Origin: DATFEN01 sp035691285
GTDB taxonomy: Bacteria; Acidobacteriota; Vicinamibacteria; Fen-336
Assembly (NCBI GenBank): GCA_035691285.1
Contig: DASSJI010000096.1
Location: 1 to 17,223 of the forward strand
DNA: 17,223 bases
Direction of reading: 5' to 3'
Shown: piece by piece, positions 8,206 through 14,417 of the stretch
Layout of the letters: each line of letters starts with the position of its first letter
How positions within the stretch are numbered: position 1 is the stretch's first letter
The notes under the pieces: generated by a model
Told to the model about the DNA's origin: nothing
Seen by the model: the letters and a program-made list of their open reading frames with translations, nothing else
Databases searched by the model: none
Position numbers and translations under genes: made by a program

Positions 8206-8323
8206 GAAGCGCGCGATCTTCACGAGGCTGGAGACGGCGGAGGAACTGCGCAGCATCGCGGCGGGCCGGATGCTCGTGGAGGCGCTACCGGGCTGCTGAT
8301 CCGAGCGGCGCTCGGCACGCTGG

Positions 8324-8981
8324 TCATGGCACATAGCTGCGTGAGATCACCGGCGAGCTGGCCGGCTCGAGCGCCACGATCCGCGTGTTCCGCCCACCGT
8401 CTCGAAGCGCTCGCGCCACGCCCATGAGCATGCCGGCCGTTCCGACGCCGGCGCAGAACGCCGAGACGTCGTCGAGCTGCTTCAGCAGCTCCTCACCGAT
8501 GCGCCGATACCCCGTGAGCGAGTCGGAGTTCCGGCACTGGTCCGTGAAGTAGCTGGCGGGCTCCGCGGCGATGGCCCGGGCGCGCGCGACCATGCGCGGG
8601 ATGAGGTCGGGCGTGATCGCACCGCCGAGGCTCGGCTCGATCTCCAGCTCGGCGCCGAAGGCCCGCATGGTGTCGAGCTTCTCGCGCGCGAAGGCATCGG
8701 AGGAGACGACCCGGAAGCGATAGCCCTTCACTGCGCAGACGAAGGCGAGGGACGAGCCGGTGCTCCCACCCGTGTACTCGACCACGGTCATTCCGGGTCG
8801 CAGCTCTCCGCGCGCCTCCGCCTCCTCGACCATGGCGAGGGCCCATGCGGTCCTTGTAGGAGCCCGTGGGGTTGAAGAACTCGAGCTTGACCCAGACCTC
8901 GGCCGCTTCGGGAGGCGCGACACGAGAGAGCCGCACGACGGGCGTGTTGCCGATGGTCCCGAGGATCGCGGCTCGACTCAA
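8324..8981 (-). pseudogene. Cysteine synthase-like PLP enzyme, frameshifted and 3'-truncated
   Basis: Fold-type II PLP enzyme related to O-acetylserine sulfhydrylase/cysteine synthase. From a likely TTG start at 8981 the frame reads ILGTIGNTPVVRLSRV, then NPTGSYKDRM with the PLP-binding lysine. At 8841-8844 one extra base in a run of G (minus strand) shifts the frame; the correct product continues in the next frame with ALAMVEEAEARGELRPGMTV, the TGGSTGSS loop, AFGAELE, SYFTDQCRNSDSLTGYRRIG and the phosphate-binding GVGTAGMLMGVARAL. It breaks off after LEPASSPVIS, where the family has about 60-100 more residues; SYVP and a TGA follow from unrelated sequence. With both a frameshift and a missing C-terminus it should be inactive. 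The truncation faces the IS91 relic, which may have caused it. The frameshift alone could be a sequencing error; the truncation could not. Confidence 0.8.
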
Positions 8982-9137
8982 AGCGACGCGCTCGAAGCCG
9001 ACGAGCCGAACTCGCGCCGGTATCCGTTCCACTCCGTTCTCAGCGCGTCCCCCTCGATGTGCCCACACCATCCCCTCGATGCTCGTGAGGGTCGGCTCGT
9101 CGGGCAGGATCTTCCGCGCGGCCTCGAGCATCTCGCG

Positions 9138-9212
9138 GTAGACCTCGCCCCTCCGGCGCCGATGGAGCGGCTATCTCGTACGGACCCAGCCGCGAGCCTC
9201 TGAGATGGGCAT
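9138..9212 (-). pseudogene. Relic of a Ser/Thr kinase gene start (near-copy of 11780-11860)
   Basis: Seventy-five bases that align, from ATG to the codons GTCTAC, with the first 81 bases of the intact kinase gene at 9218-11860. There are three small gaps (1, 1 and 4 bases) and fewer than ten substitutions. Corrected for the gaps it encodes the kinase N-terminus RLGPYEIAAP, glycine-rich loop and GEVY. The first gap shifts the frame and an in-frame TAG follows. The piece begins 5 bases after the intact kinase stop. Downstream of it, in one frame, comes EMLEAARKILPDEPTLTSIE (9060-9137), of helical, TPR-like character, which I cannot assign; 8982-9060 also holds nothing recognised before the cysteine-synthase-like gene begins. 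Confidence 0.8.
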
Positions 9213-9217
9213 GATGA

Positions 9218-11860
9218 TCAGCGCGCGAGGTCGATCAACACCACGTCAGCGTTCTGGCGGACGCGGTCGAACAGGATCTGCTTGCCGTCGGGGGAGACGT
9301 CGAAGCTCTTCATGGTCAACCCGGGCTTCAGTCTCGTCAGGGGCCGGAGTCGGCCGGAAGCCAGTTCGAGGAGCGAGAAGTCGTGCGCCTCGGGTTGGCC
9401 CAGCATGACGACGAGACCCTTTCCATCGGGCAGGAAGCGATAGCGGTTGCCCATGTAGGCCACTTGGACCTCCGGCAGCGGGAACGGTTTGCCCGCCGCC
9501 GTCACGCCCCGGAGCGAGACTTGCCCTGAGCCCTTGCTCTCGGAATAGACGATGACGCTGCCGTCGGGCGACCAGACAGGATCGGTGATCACCGCGTCGA
9601 CGCCGTCGACGAGACGCACCGGCGCCCCGCCATCCAAGGGCACCTTGTACAACGGATGGTGGTTGCCCTCCGTGACGGCAACAGCGAGCCACTTCCCGTC
9701 CGGAGACCAGCTCGGCGCATCGTCGACGTCGAGCGCCTCCGCGATGCGTTGAACGCCGGTTCCATCCGACGTGATCACCTGCAGGAATCCGTGCGCCTGG
9801 CTGCCCACCACGAAGGCGATCCGGGAGCCGTCGGGAGAGACCGCGGGCGCAGCGATGACGTTGCCGTCCCAGCCACGCCAGAGCTCCCCTTCCGAGCCGT
9901 CCTTGAACTTCCAAAGCCCGTCCGGGCCGCTCCTGGACGAGAGGTAGACGAGGTAGCCGGGCCCGAAGCGCGGTGCTCCGACGCGCACGCTCGGCAGGGG
10001 GAACCGCGTGATGTCGGCTTCGTCGACGATGCGGTCCGAGATGGGAACGGTCCAGAGGCTCCGGATCGGGTTGGCCACCGTGGCGACCAGGCGCCTGCCG
10101 TCCGCGCTGGACATGATGGAGAGGTACTCTTCGAGGCCGAGGGTCACTGGGTGGGGAATGCGCCGCTCAGGATCCATCGCGAACAGGCCGGCAGTGCCAT
10201 CCTCCCGCGCAGACCTGTACAGGAGCGTGCCGTCTTCGAGGAAGCACAGGTAGGCCACATCGGCGTGGTGAGACGTCAGCCGCTCGGGCTCCCCACCCGA
10301 TGCCGGGATGCGCCAGACGTCCATGTCGTTCGGCGGCACACCCCGGGCGACGTAGACGAAACGGCCGTCAGGTGAAACCACGGGGAAGTGGTTATGGAAG
10401 CCGGGCTTGTCGACGAAGATCTGCCTCGGGCTGCCGCCGCTTCGATCAGCGATGAAGATCGGGTCGCCCGGTGCTGTCGTGTGATACAGAAGGCGCGTGA
10501 GGTCCGGCGCCCACGTAGCTTCCATGGCGCTTTTCAAGAACGGGCGTGGCGGTCCGCCGATCGTGGGCACGAGCGTGAGGCCCAAATTCCGCGGATTTGC
10601 CGGGTCGGCGACGGAGAAGAACACATGCGCCCCGTCGTCGAGAAACCCGATGTTCCGAATGGAACCGGGCCCTCGCGGGTACTGCCCCCGCGTCAGGTTG
10701 AGAAACGCCCCGCCGCCGACCTGGCCCACCCAGACGCTGAAGGGCCCGTCCCGGTCCGCCCAGAAAGCCACGAACTTGCCATCCGGAGAGAGGGCCGCGT
10801 CGACCTCGGACCCCTCCCAGTCGGTGAAGCGTGTGAAACGGGCGCCTTCGAGAGGGTTCTTCCAGAAGTAATCGCGCTGGCGCAGGCGCCATCCGACGGC
10901 GGCAGCAGACAGCAGAAGAACCGCCACGATGGTGGCAGGCATCCACTGGCGGCGTGTTGCTCGTGCTCGCACGGGCAACGACTCCGGCGTGCTCTCGCCC
11001 GCGGAGAGACGATCCCGCGCGCCGGCCAGGTCCCGCGCCAGATCGAGCGTCGACGCATAGCGCTCCTCGGGATCCTTCGCGAGGCAGCGCTCGACGATCC
11101 AGCGAAGCGACGCCGGCGTCCTGGGATTGAGCGAGGCGATCGGCGCGGGCTCGTCCTGGATGATCGCGGCCAGGGTCTGCGCGGCGGTGTCGCGCTGGAA
11201 GGCGCGCTTGCCGGTGGTCATCTCGTAGAGGATCACGCCGAGCGAGAACTGGTCGGACCGGAAGTCCAGCGCTCGTGCACTCGCCTGTTCGGGCGACATG
11301 TAGCCGACCGTGCCGAGAACCATGCCGGGACGCGTCACGTGTGTCTCGGTGGCGGCTTCGGACTGGCCGAGCTCGCTGACGGTAGGCGCGAGCTTCGCCA
11401 GGCCGAAGTCGAGGATCTTGACAACGCCGTCGCCGGTGACCATTACGTTCTCGGGCTTCAGGTCCCGGTGCACGATCCCGGCTGCGTGGGCCTTGGCCAG
11501 GCCGCTCGCCGCCTGGGCGGCGATCGGGAGCAGCTTCTTCGTGGGGACGGTGGGGCTCGACAGCTCGCGCAGCGTCTTGCCGTCCACGAGCTCCATCGCG
11601 ATGTATGAGACAGCGTCCTGTCGGCCAATCTCATAGATCGTGACGATGTTGGGATGGTTGAGGGCGGAGGCCGCCCGGGCCTCGGTTTCGAAGCGGGAGA
11701 GCCGAGCGGGGTCGGCCGACAGTTCCGCCGGCAGCACCTTGATCGCAACATCGCGTCCCAGGCGCGTGTCTCGCGCCCTGTAGACCTCGCCCATGCCCCC
11801 GGCGCCGAGAGGAGCGGTTATCTCATAGGCACCGAGCCGCGAGCCTCTGGAGATGGGCAT
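9218..11860 (-). CDS. Receptor-like Ser/Thr protein kinase with PD40/TolB-type propeller
   Basis: 880 residues. The N-terminal cytoplasmic Hanks-type kinase has its glycine loop GAGGMGEVYRARD at 19-31, ATP-anchoring K41 (VAIKVL), alpha-C E60 in FETEA, HRDLKPEN at 131-138 with catalytic D133, DFG at 151-153, and GTVGYMSPEQ at 183-192 in place of APE. All catalytic residues are present. A single membrane helix lies about 308-326 (IVAVLLLSAAAVGW). The extracytoplasmic part from about 340 holds at least eight PD40-like strands with the SPDG signature (for example LSPDGKFVAFWAD, VSPDGSRIAFVVG, WSPDGKWLAVAV), forming a TolB-like beta-propeller that probably senses a ligand or protein partner. The ATG gives the family N-terminus SRGSRLGAYEIT. 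No good Shine-Dalgarno is seen. Flanked on both sides by relics of similar kinase starts. Substrate and ligand are unknown. Confidence 0.95.
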   Translation of the reverse strand: MPISRGSRLGAYEITAPLGAGGMGEVYRARDTRLGRDVAIKVLPAELSADPARLSRFETEARAASALNHPNIVTIYEIGRQDAVSYIAMELVDGKTLRELSSPTVPTKKLLPIAAQAASGLAKAHAAGIVHRDLKPENVMVTGDGVVKILDFGLAKLAPTVSELGQSEAATETHVTRPGMVLGTVGYMSPEQASARALDFRSDQFSLGVILYEMTTGKRAFQRDTAAQTLAAIIQDEPAPIASLNPRTPASLRWIVERCLAKDPEERYASTLDLARDLAGARDRLSAGESTPESLPVRARATRRQWMPATIVAVLLLSAAAVGWRLRQRDYFWKNPLEGARFTRFTDWEGSEVDAALSPDGKFVAFWADRDGPFSVWVGQVGGGAFLNLTRGQYPRGPGSIRNIGFLDDGAHVFFSVADPANPRNLGLTLVPTIGGPPRPFLKSAMEATWAPDLTRLLYHTTAPGDPIFIADRSGGSPRQIFVDKPGFHNHFPVVSPDGRFVYVARGVPPNDMDVWRIPASGGEPERLTSHHADVAYLCFLEDGTLLYRSAREDGTAGLFAMDPERRIPHPVTLGLEEYLSIMSSADGRRLVATVANPIRSLWTVPISDRIVDEADITRFPLPSVRVGAPRFGPGYLVYLSSRSGPDGLWKFKDGSEGELWRGWDGNVIAAPAVSPDGSRIAFVVGSQAHGFLQVITSDGTGVQRIAEALDVDDAPSWSPDGKWLAVAVTEGNHHPLYKVPLDGGAPVRLVDGVDAVITDPVWSPDGSVIVYSESKGSGQVSLRGVTAAGKPFPLPEVQVAYMGNRYRFLPDGKGLVVMLGQPEAHDFSLLELASGRLRPLTRLKPGLTMKSFDVSPDGKQILFDRVRQNADVVLIDLAR

Positions 11861-11866
11861 GGACGA

Positions 11867-12028
11867 CTACGTCTGCAGGCCGACCCGGTGGACGAGGCCG
11901 GCAAAGCGCGCGTCGGCGCGTACCGGATCGAGGCGCGGATCGTGGTCCCTGCACACATCGCCCGTCCCGCCGGCCCCGAGGGGCTCGAGGATTCGATACC
12001 GGCCCGGAGTGCTGCCGGGGTCGAGCAT
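11867..12028 (-). pseudogene. Second relic of a Ser/Thr kinase gene start
   Basis: An ATG at 12028 opens a 53-codon frame reading MLDPGSTPGRYRILEPLGAG, then GTGDVCRDHDPRLD, after which it stops resembling a kinase and ends at TAG (11867-11869), 6 bases before the ATG of the intact kinase. The pattern is the kinase N-terminus and glycine-rich loop (compare GAGGMGEVYRARDPRLG). The Met of the loop is replaced by Thr, the Tyr after Val by Cys, and everything from the VAIK lysine onward is missing. It is not a copy of the neighbouring kinase start, so it comes from a different paralogue. It follows the winged-helix/FHA relic on the same strand, as if the two had formed an operon. Confidence 0.7.
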
Positions 12029-12049
12029 ATTGTGGTGAAAGCGGCCGCA

Positions 12050-12466
12050 TTATGGTCGATGCACAACGCGCTCGGCAAACTGCCTCAGCGCATGCCGTCG
12101 ACGAGATACCCGCACGCCGCCCACGTACGTCCCGTTCTTGCTGCCCAGGTCTTCGAGGACGATGCGTCCCTTCGTGACGCGCAGCCGCGCGTGGCGTCGG
12201 GAAACGCCGGCGGCGTTGAAAGAGATGAGGGCCTCTTCGGCCCTTCCCAGGACGTGCTCTCCTTCGGTCAACGCCGCGCGGCCTCCGTCCCATGCCAGCC
12301 AGCCGCACGGGCCGGGCGAGCTCGAGACCACGTCGTGGTCGCGTAAGACGCATGACCCTGACCGTGGAGGGTGCGGATGAAGCGGAGACAGGTGGACGGA
12401 CTCCCCCGCGCGCAGGAGCCGTCGGCGACCGGTGTCGAGTCGGAACTCTCAGAAATCGACGTGCAT
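12050..12466 (-). pseudogene. Winged-helix / FHA signalling protein, broken
   Basis: From ATG at 12466 the frame reads MHVDF, an in-frame TGA (12449-12451, where the family has Gly), then FRLDTGRRRLLRAGESVHL, the start of an OmpR/PhoB-type winged-helix domain. After SP the sequence jumps, one frame over, to RFIRTLHGQGHA (12349-12384), the wing at the end of that domain, so about 60-70 residues are deleted. The FHA domain follows, readable from GTG at 12331: GEHVLGR (24-30), SRRHARL (44-50) and DLGSKNGTYVGG (61-72), with the phosphothreonine-binding Arg, Ser, His and Asn all kept. Near 12090 LVDGMR in another frame shows a further frameshift in the last strand. The gene would have been a DNA-binding regulator reading phosphothreonine, fitting its place upstream of kinase genes. 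The FHA part alone might still be translated. Confidence 0.75.
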
Positions 12467-12662
12467 CGGTTGGTTTGAGGGGAATCCTAGGGATCTTCTA
12501 ATGACTTTGGCAAGCCCGGCGCGCACATTGGGCGGAAGAACTCCGGGTTGACCAGAGCAAGAGGGGGTGCTCGCTTCGCGGCGTCCCCTCTCCCTGCTCC
12601 CGGAGCTCCAGGTCCCATGGCCCTTGAGTCGGCTGTTGGGCGTTTGCTCGGCGGGAGGCTGA
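12467..12662. other. Intergenic region between divergent FHA relic and outer-membrane gene
   Basis: No gene recognised in about 196 bases. GAGGGG at 12561-12566 can pair with CCCCTC at 12585-12590 across an 18-base loop, and could form a hairpin in the leader of the outer-membrane gene. Short open frames on both strands have no domain or composition supporting them. A promoter for the downstream gene should lie here, but no convincing -35/-10 pair is visible. Confidence 0.4.
12654..12658 (+). promoter_or_regulatory. Ribosome binding site that fixes the signal-peptide start
   Basis: GGAGG four bases before ATG at 12663. It argues that translation of the outer-membrane gene begins with the signal peptide at 12663 and not at the in-frame GTG at 12759, which has only pyrimidine-rich sequence before it. 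Confidence 0.7.
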
Positions 12663-12740
12663 ATGCGCAAGACGCTCGCGTTCCTCGGTATAGCGGCTTC
12701 AGCCGTTCTCTTGTACGCACCTCCCGCGGCGGCCGGCTGA
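12663..12740 (+). other. Signal-peptide reading frame ending at in-frame TGA
   Basis: Twenty-five codons: MRKTLAFLGIAASAVLLYA followed by PPAAAG, a textbook Sec signal peptide with a basic start, hydrophobic core and an Ala-X-Ala-type cleavage site, then TGA at 12738-12740. It is in the same frame as the outer-membrane barrel that becomes readable from GTG at 12759, with only Gly-Asp-Pro-Gly-Leu-Ala between them. This is therefore the lost or separated export signal of that protein. Confidence 0.8.
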
Positions 12741-12745
12741 GGTGA

Positions 12746-12769
12746 CCCCGGCCTGGCCGTGAGCCGGGG
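12746..12769 (+). repeat. Perfect 7-bp GC hairpin just after the in-frame TGA
   Basis: CCCCGGC (12746-12752) and GCCGGGG (12763-12769) are exact inverted repeats around a 10-base loop, CTGGCCGTGA, beginning 5 bases after the TGA and covering the GTG at 12759. Such stems arise by chance in DNA this GC-rich. If formed in the mRNA, it would hide the GTG start or could affect decoding of the TGA. Confidence 0.45.
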
Positions 12770-13745
12770 AGAGAACTACGCGTACGAGAAGGGCGCATCG
12801 GGGCGCGCGTGGATGCCGGGGAAAGGCAGGGGCTCCCTCACGCTCGCCTATCAGAACAACAACGTGAGTGATGCCCTGATGTCAACCGACGTCACGGGCC
12901 GTAGGTTCCCAGGCGGGTACGTCGGCGACGGAACGCGCGTCTATCACGGAGAGATCACCGACCAGACGGGCGTGCTCGAGGCTGACTACGGCATCAGCGA
13001 GCGCTTCGCCGCCAGTGGCAGCATCGCTTATGTGGGATCGAAGTACGAGGGTGCCGGCGGCCATCCGGCCTTGCCCGGACGGGAGTTCATCGACAACGGC
13101 GAGTATCACCCCCAGTTCCAGGACGCCGCCCTCGGCGTGCGGTACCTCGCCGTCAGCAAGCCGCTGGCCGTGATCCCCTTCGTGCGCTTCTCGTTCCCGA
13201 CGCGCGACTACGTCAACGTCGGTCATTCGGCCGTCGGCCGCAACTTGAACCAGCTCCAACTCGGGGCGAACCTGGCGCGCACACTGGACCCGATCCTGCC
13301 CGACGCCTACGCGAAGGCGACGCTCGGGTACGCTTTCGTCGAGTCTCCCCACAATCACGGCGACCCGGGCGGGCCTGCTACGGTGGACCAGCATTTCAAC
13401 ATCAACAGGCGCTTCCTCAGCCTCGAGCTCGGCTACTTCGTGACCAGGCGCCTTGCCGCCAACGCGTTCGTCAACAACATCCACACCGAGGGGGGCATCG
13501 ACTGGGCGCGGGACCTGAGGTCCCCAGCCGACTACGCCCGCATCGGCCACGTTCACGACGCGGCGGCGCGCGACCGGCACACGACGGTCGGCGGCGGACT
13601 GAGCTTCGAGGTGATCGGGAACTTCTGGCTGTATGCCGGCTACAGCGGGATCGTCTCGGGGCAGAACGTCCACGGCGGCCAGGCGTTTTCCATCGCCACG
13701 ACGTGGTCCTTCAACACGCGGAAGCCACCGCCCCCGGGCCCCTGA
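12759..13745 (+). CDS. Outer-membrane beta-barrel protein (MetA/transporter-like), signal peptide cut off by TGA
   Basis: 328 residues read from GTG. It looks like an outer-membrane barrel of the group often labelled putative transporter or phenol-degradation MetA-like. It opens with KGRGSLTLAYQNNN after AWMPGKG and has alternating amphipathic strands throughout (VLEADYGISERFAASGSIAY, AALGVRYLAVSKPLAVIPFV, FLSLELGYFVTRRLAANAFV). Between them are Gly/Asp/His-rich loops, and near the end GGGLSFEVIGNFWLYAGYSG and a final aromatic strand FSIATTWSFNT with a proline-rich tail. The real start is probably ATG 12663 with a Sec signal peptide, but an in-frame TGA at 12738-12740 separates the two parts. 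Without the signal the barrel cannot reach the outer membrane, so the gene is either newly inactivated, read through, or carries a sequencing error. The rest of the frame is clean, so any loss is recent. Confidence 0.75.
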   Translation: MSRGENYAYEKGASGRAWMPGKGRGSLTLAYQNNNVSDALMSTDVTGRRFPGGYVGDGTRVYHGEITDQTGVLEADYGISERFAASGSIAYVGSKYEGAGGHPALPGREFIDNGEYHPQFQDAALGVRYLAVSKPLAVIPFVRFSFPTRDYVNVGHSAVGRNLNQLQLGANLARTLDPILPDAYAKATLGYAFVESPHNHGDPGGPATVDQHFNINRRFLSLELGYFVTRRLAANAFVNNIHTEGGIDWARDLRSPADYARIGHVHDAAARDRHTTVGGGLSFEVIGNFWLYAGYSGIVSGQNVHGGQAFSIATTWSFNTRKPPPPGP

Positions 13746-13770
13746 GCCGCGGCCCGCGCAGGCTATCCCC

Positions 13771-14370
13771 ATGGAGGACTCTGCCGCTTTCCCGCAAGAC
13801 GAGATGAGCTGGGACATCGCCGGGCTGTTCCGAGGAGCGATTCGCTTGGTGCTGGAGTGCGTTCTGCAGGAGGAGGTGCCCTTGGCCAAGGCCGCAGCGC
13901 AGAAGGCGCTCGATGTCGATCCCGAGCTGTCTGAAGCACACACGCCATTGGCTTACGCCCTGCTTGCAATACGACTGGGATTGGGAGGCTGCGCGCCGGA
14001 CGTTCGAGAGGGCCGTCGAGGTGAACCCCGGCTATACCGGGCGCACCAACGCTGGACGGCCCTCGGGCGGACGGCGGAATCGCTGGCCGAGAGCGAGAAG
14101 GCGCTCGACCTCGATCCCCTCGACCCGGTCCTCAAGGTCCACATGGTCTGGCATCACCATCAGGCTCGGGAATACGAGCGGGCCCGGGAGCACGGCGTCG
14201 AGCTCATGGAGTTGGGACCCCGGCCACTTCCCCGCGACCTGGTTCCTCGGCTGGGCGCTCGAGCAGCAAAGAGCGCTTCGACGAGGCGATCGCAGTGCTT
14301 CGCCGTTGCCCTTGCGTGAGGTTGACCGGAGTGCCTCCGCCAGCCCCGTCCCGCCCTCAGCCGCGGTCGG
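13771..14370 (+). pseudogene. TPR-domain protein relic with at least four frameshifts
   Basis: Tetratricopeptide sequence is spread over all three frames. Frame of 13771: EVPLAKAAAQKALDVDPELS and EAHTPLAYALL. One extra base near 13965 moves it to YDWDWEAARRTFERAVEVNP. Near 14036 it returns to RAHQRWTALGRTAESLAESE and KALDLDPLDPVLKVHMVWHH, with QAREYERAREHGVELMELGP. Near 14215 it moves to GHFPATWFLGWALEQ, and near 14266 to KERFDEAIAVLRR. Put together these make about five consecutive TPR repeats, with the conserved Trp/Leu/Ala/Pro spacing, like the tails of acidobacterial kinases and winged-helix regulators. The YDWDWEAARRTFERAVEVNP wording is typical of those tails. The N-terminal effector domain is missing. 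It starts just after the outer-membrane gene and is convergent with the kinase at 14418. Confidence 0.8.
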
Positions 14371-14417
14371 CGACCACCCCTCCCGGCCGGTGTCGGATCG
14401 AACGCCCTATCGTTTCC

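Noticed and set aside
10388..11608. 406-codon plus-strand frame opposite the first kinase
   Set aside because: Low-complexity Arg/Gly/Glu composition and no motif; antisense to a gene with complete kinase motifs.
12449..12740. Reassignment of TGA to a sense codon (Gly), because two in-frame TGAs fall where Gly would fit
   Set aside because: TGA ends several intact genes here (3329-3331, 9218-9220, 13743-13745). The first case also carries a deletion and frameshifts, so single-base mutation explains it.
12548..12745. Small plus-strand frame before the outer-membrane gene
   Set aside because: Out of frame with the signal peptide that has the ribosome binding site, and no recognisable sequence.
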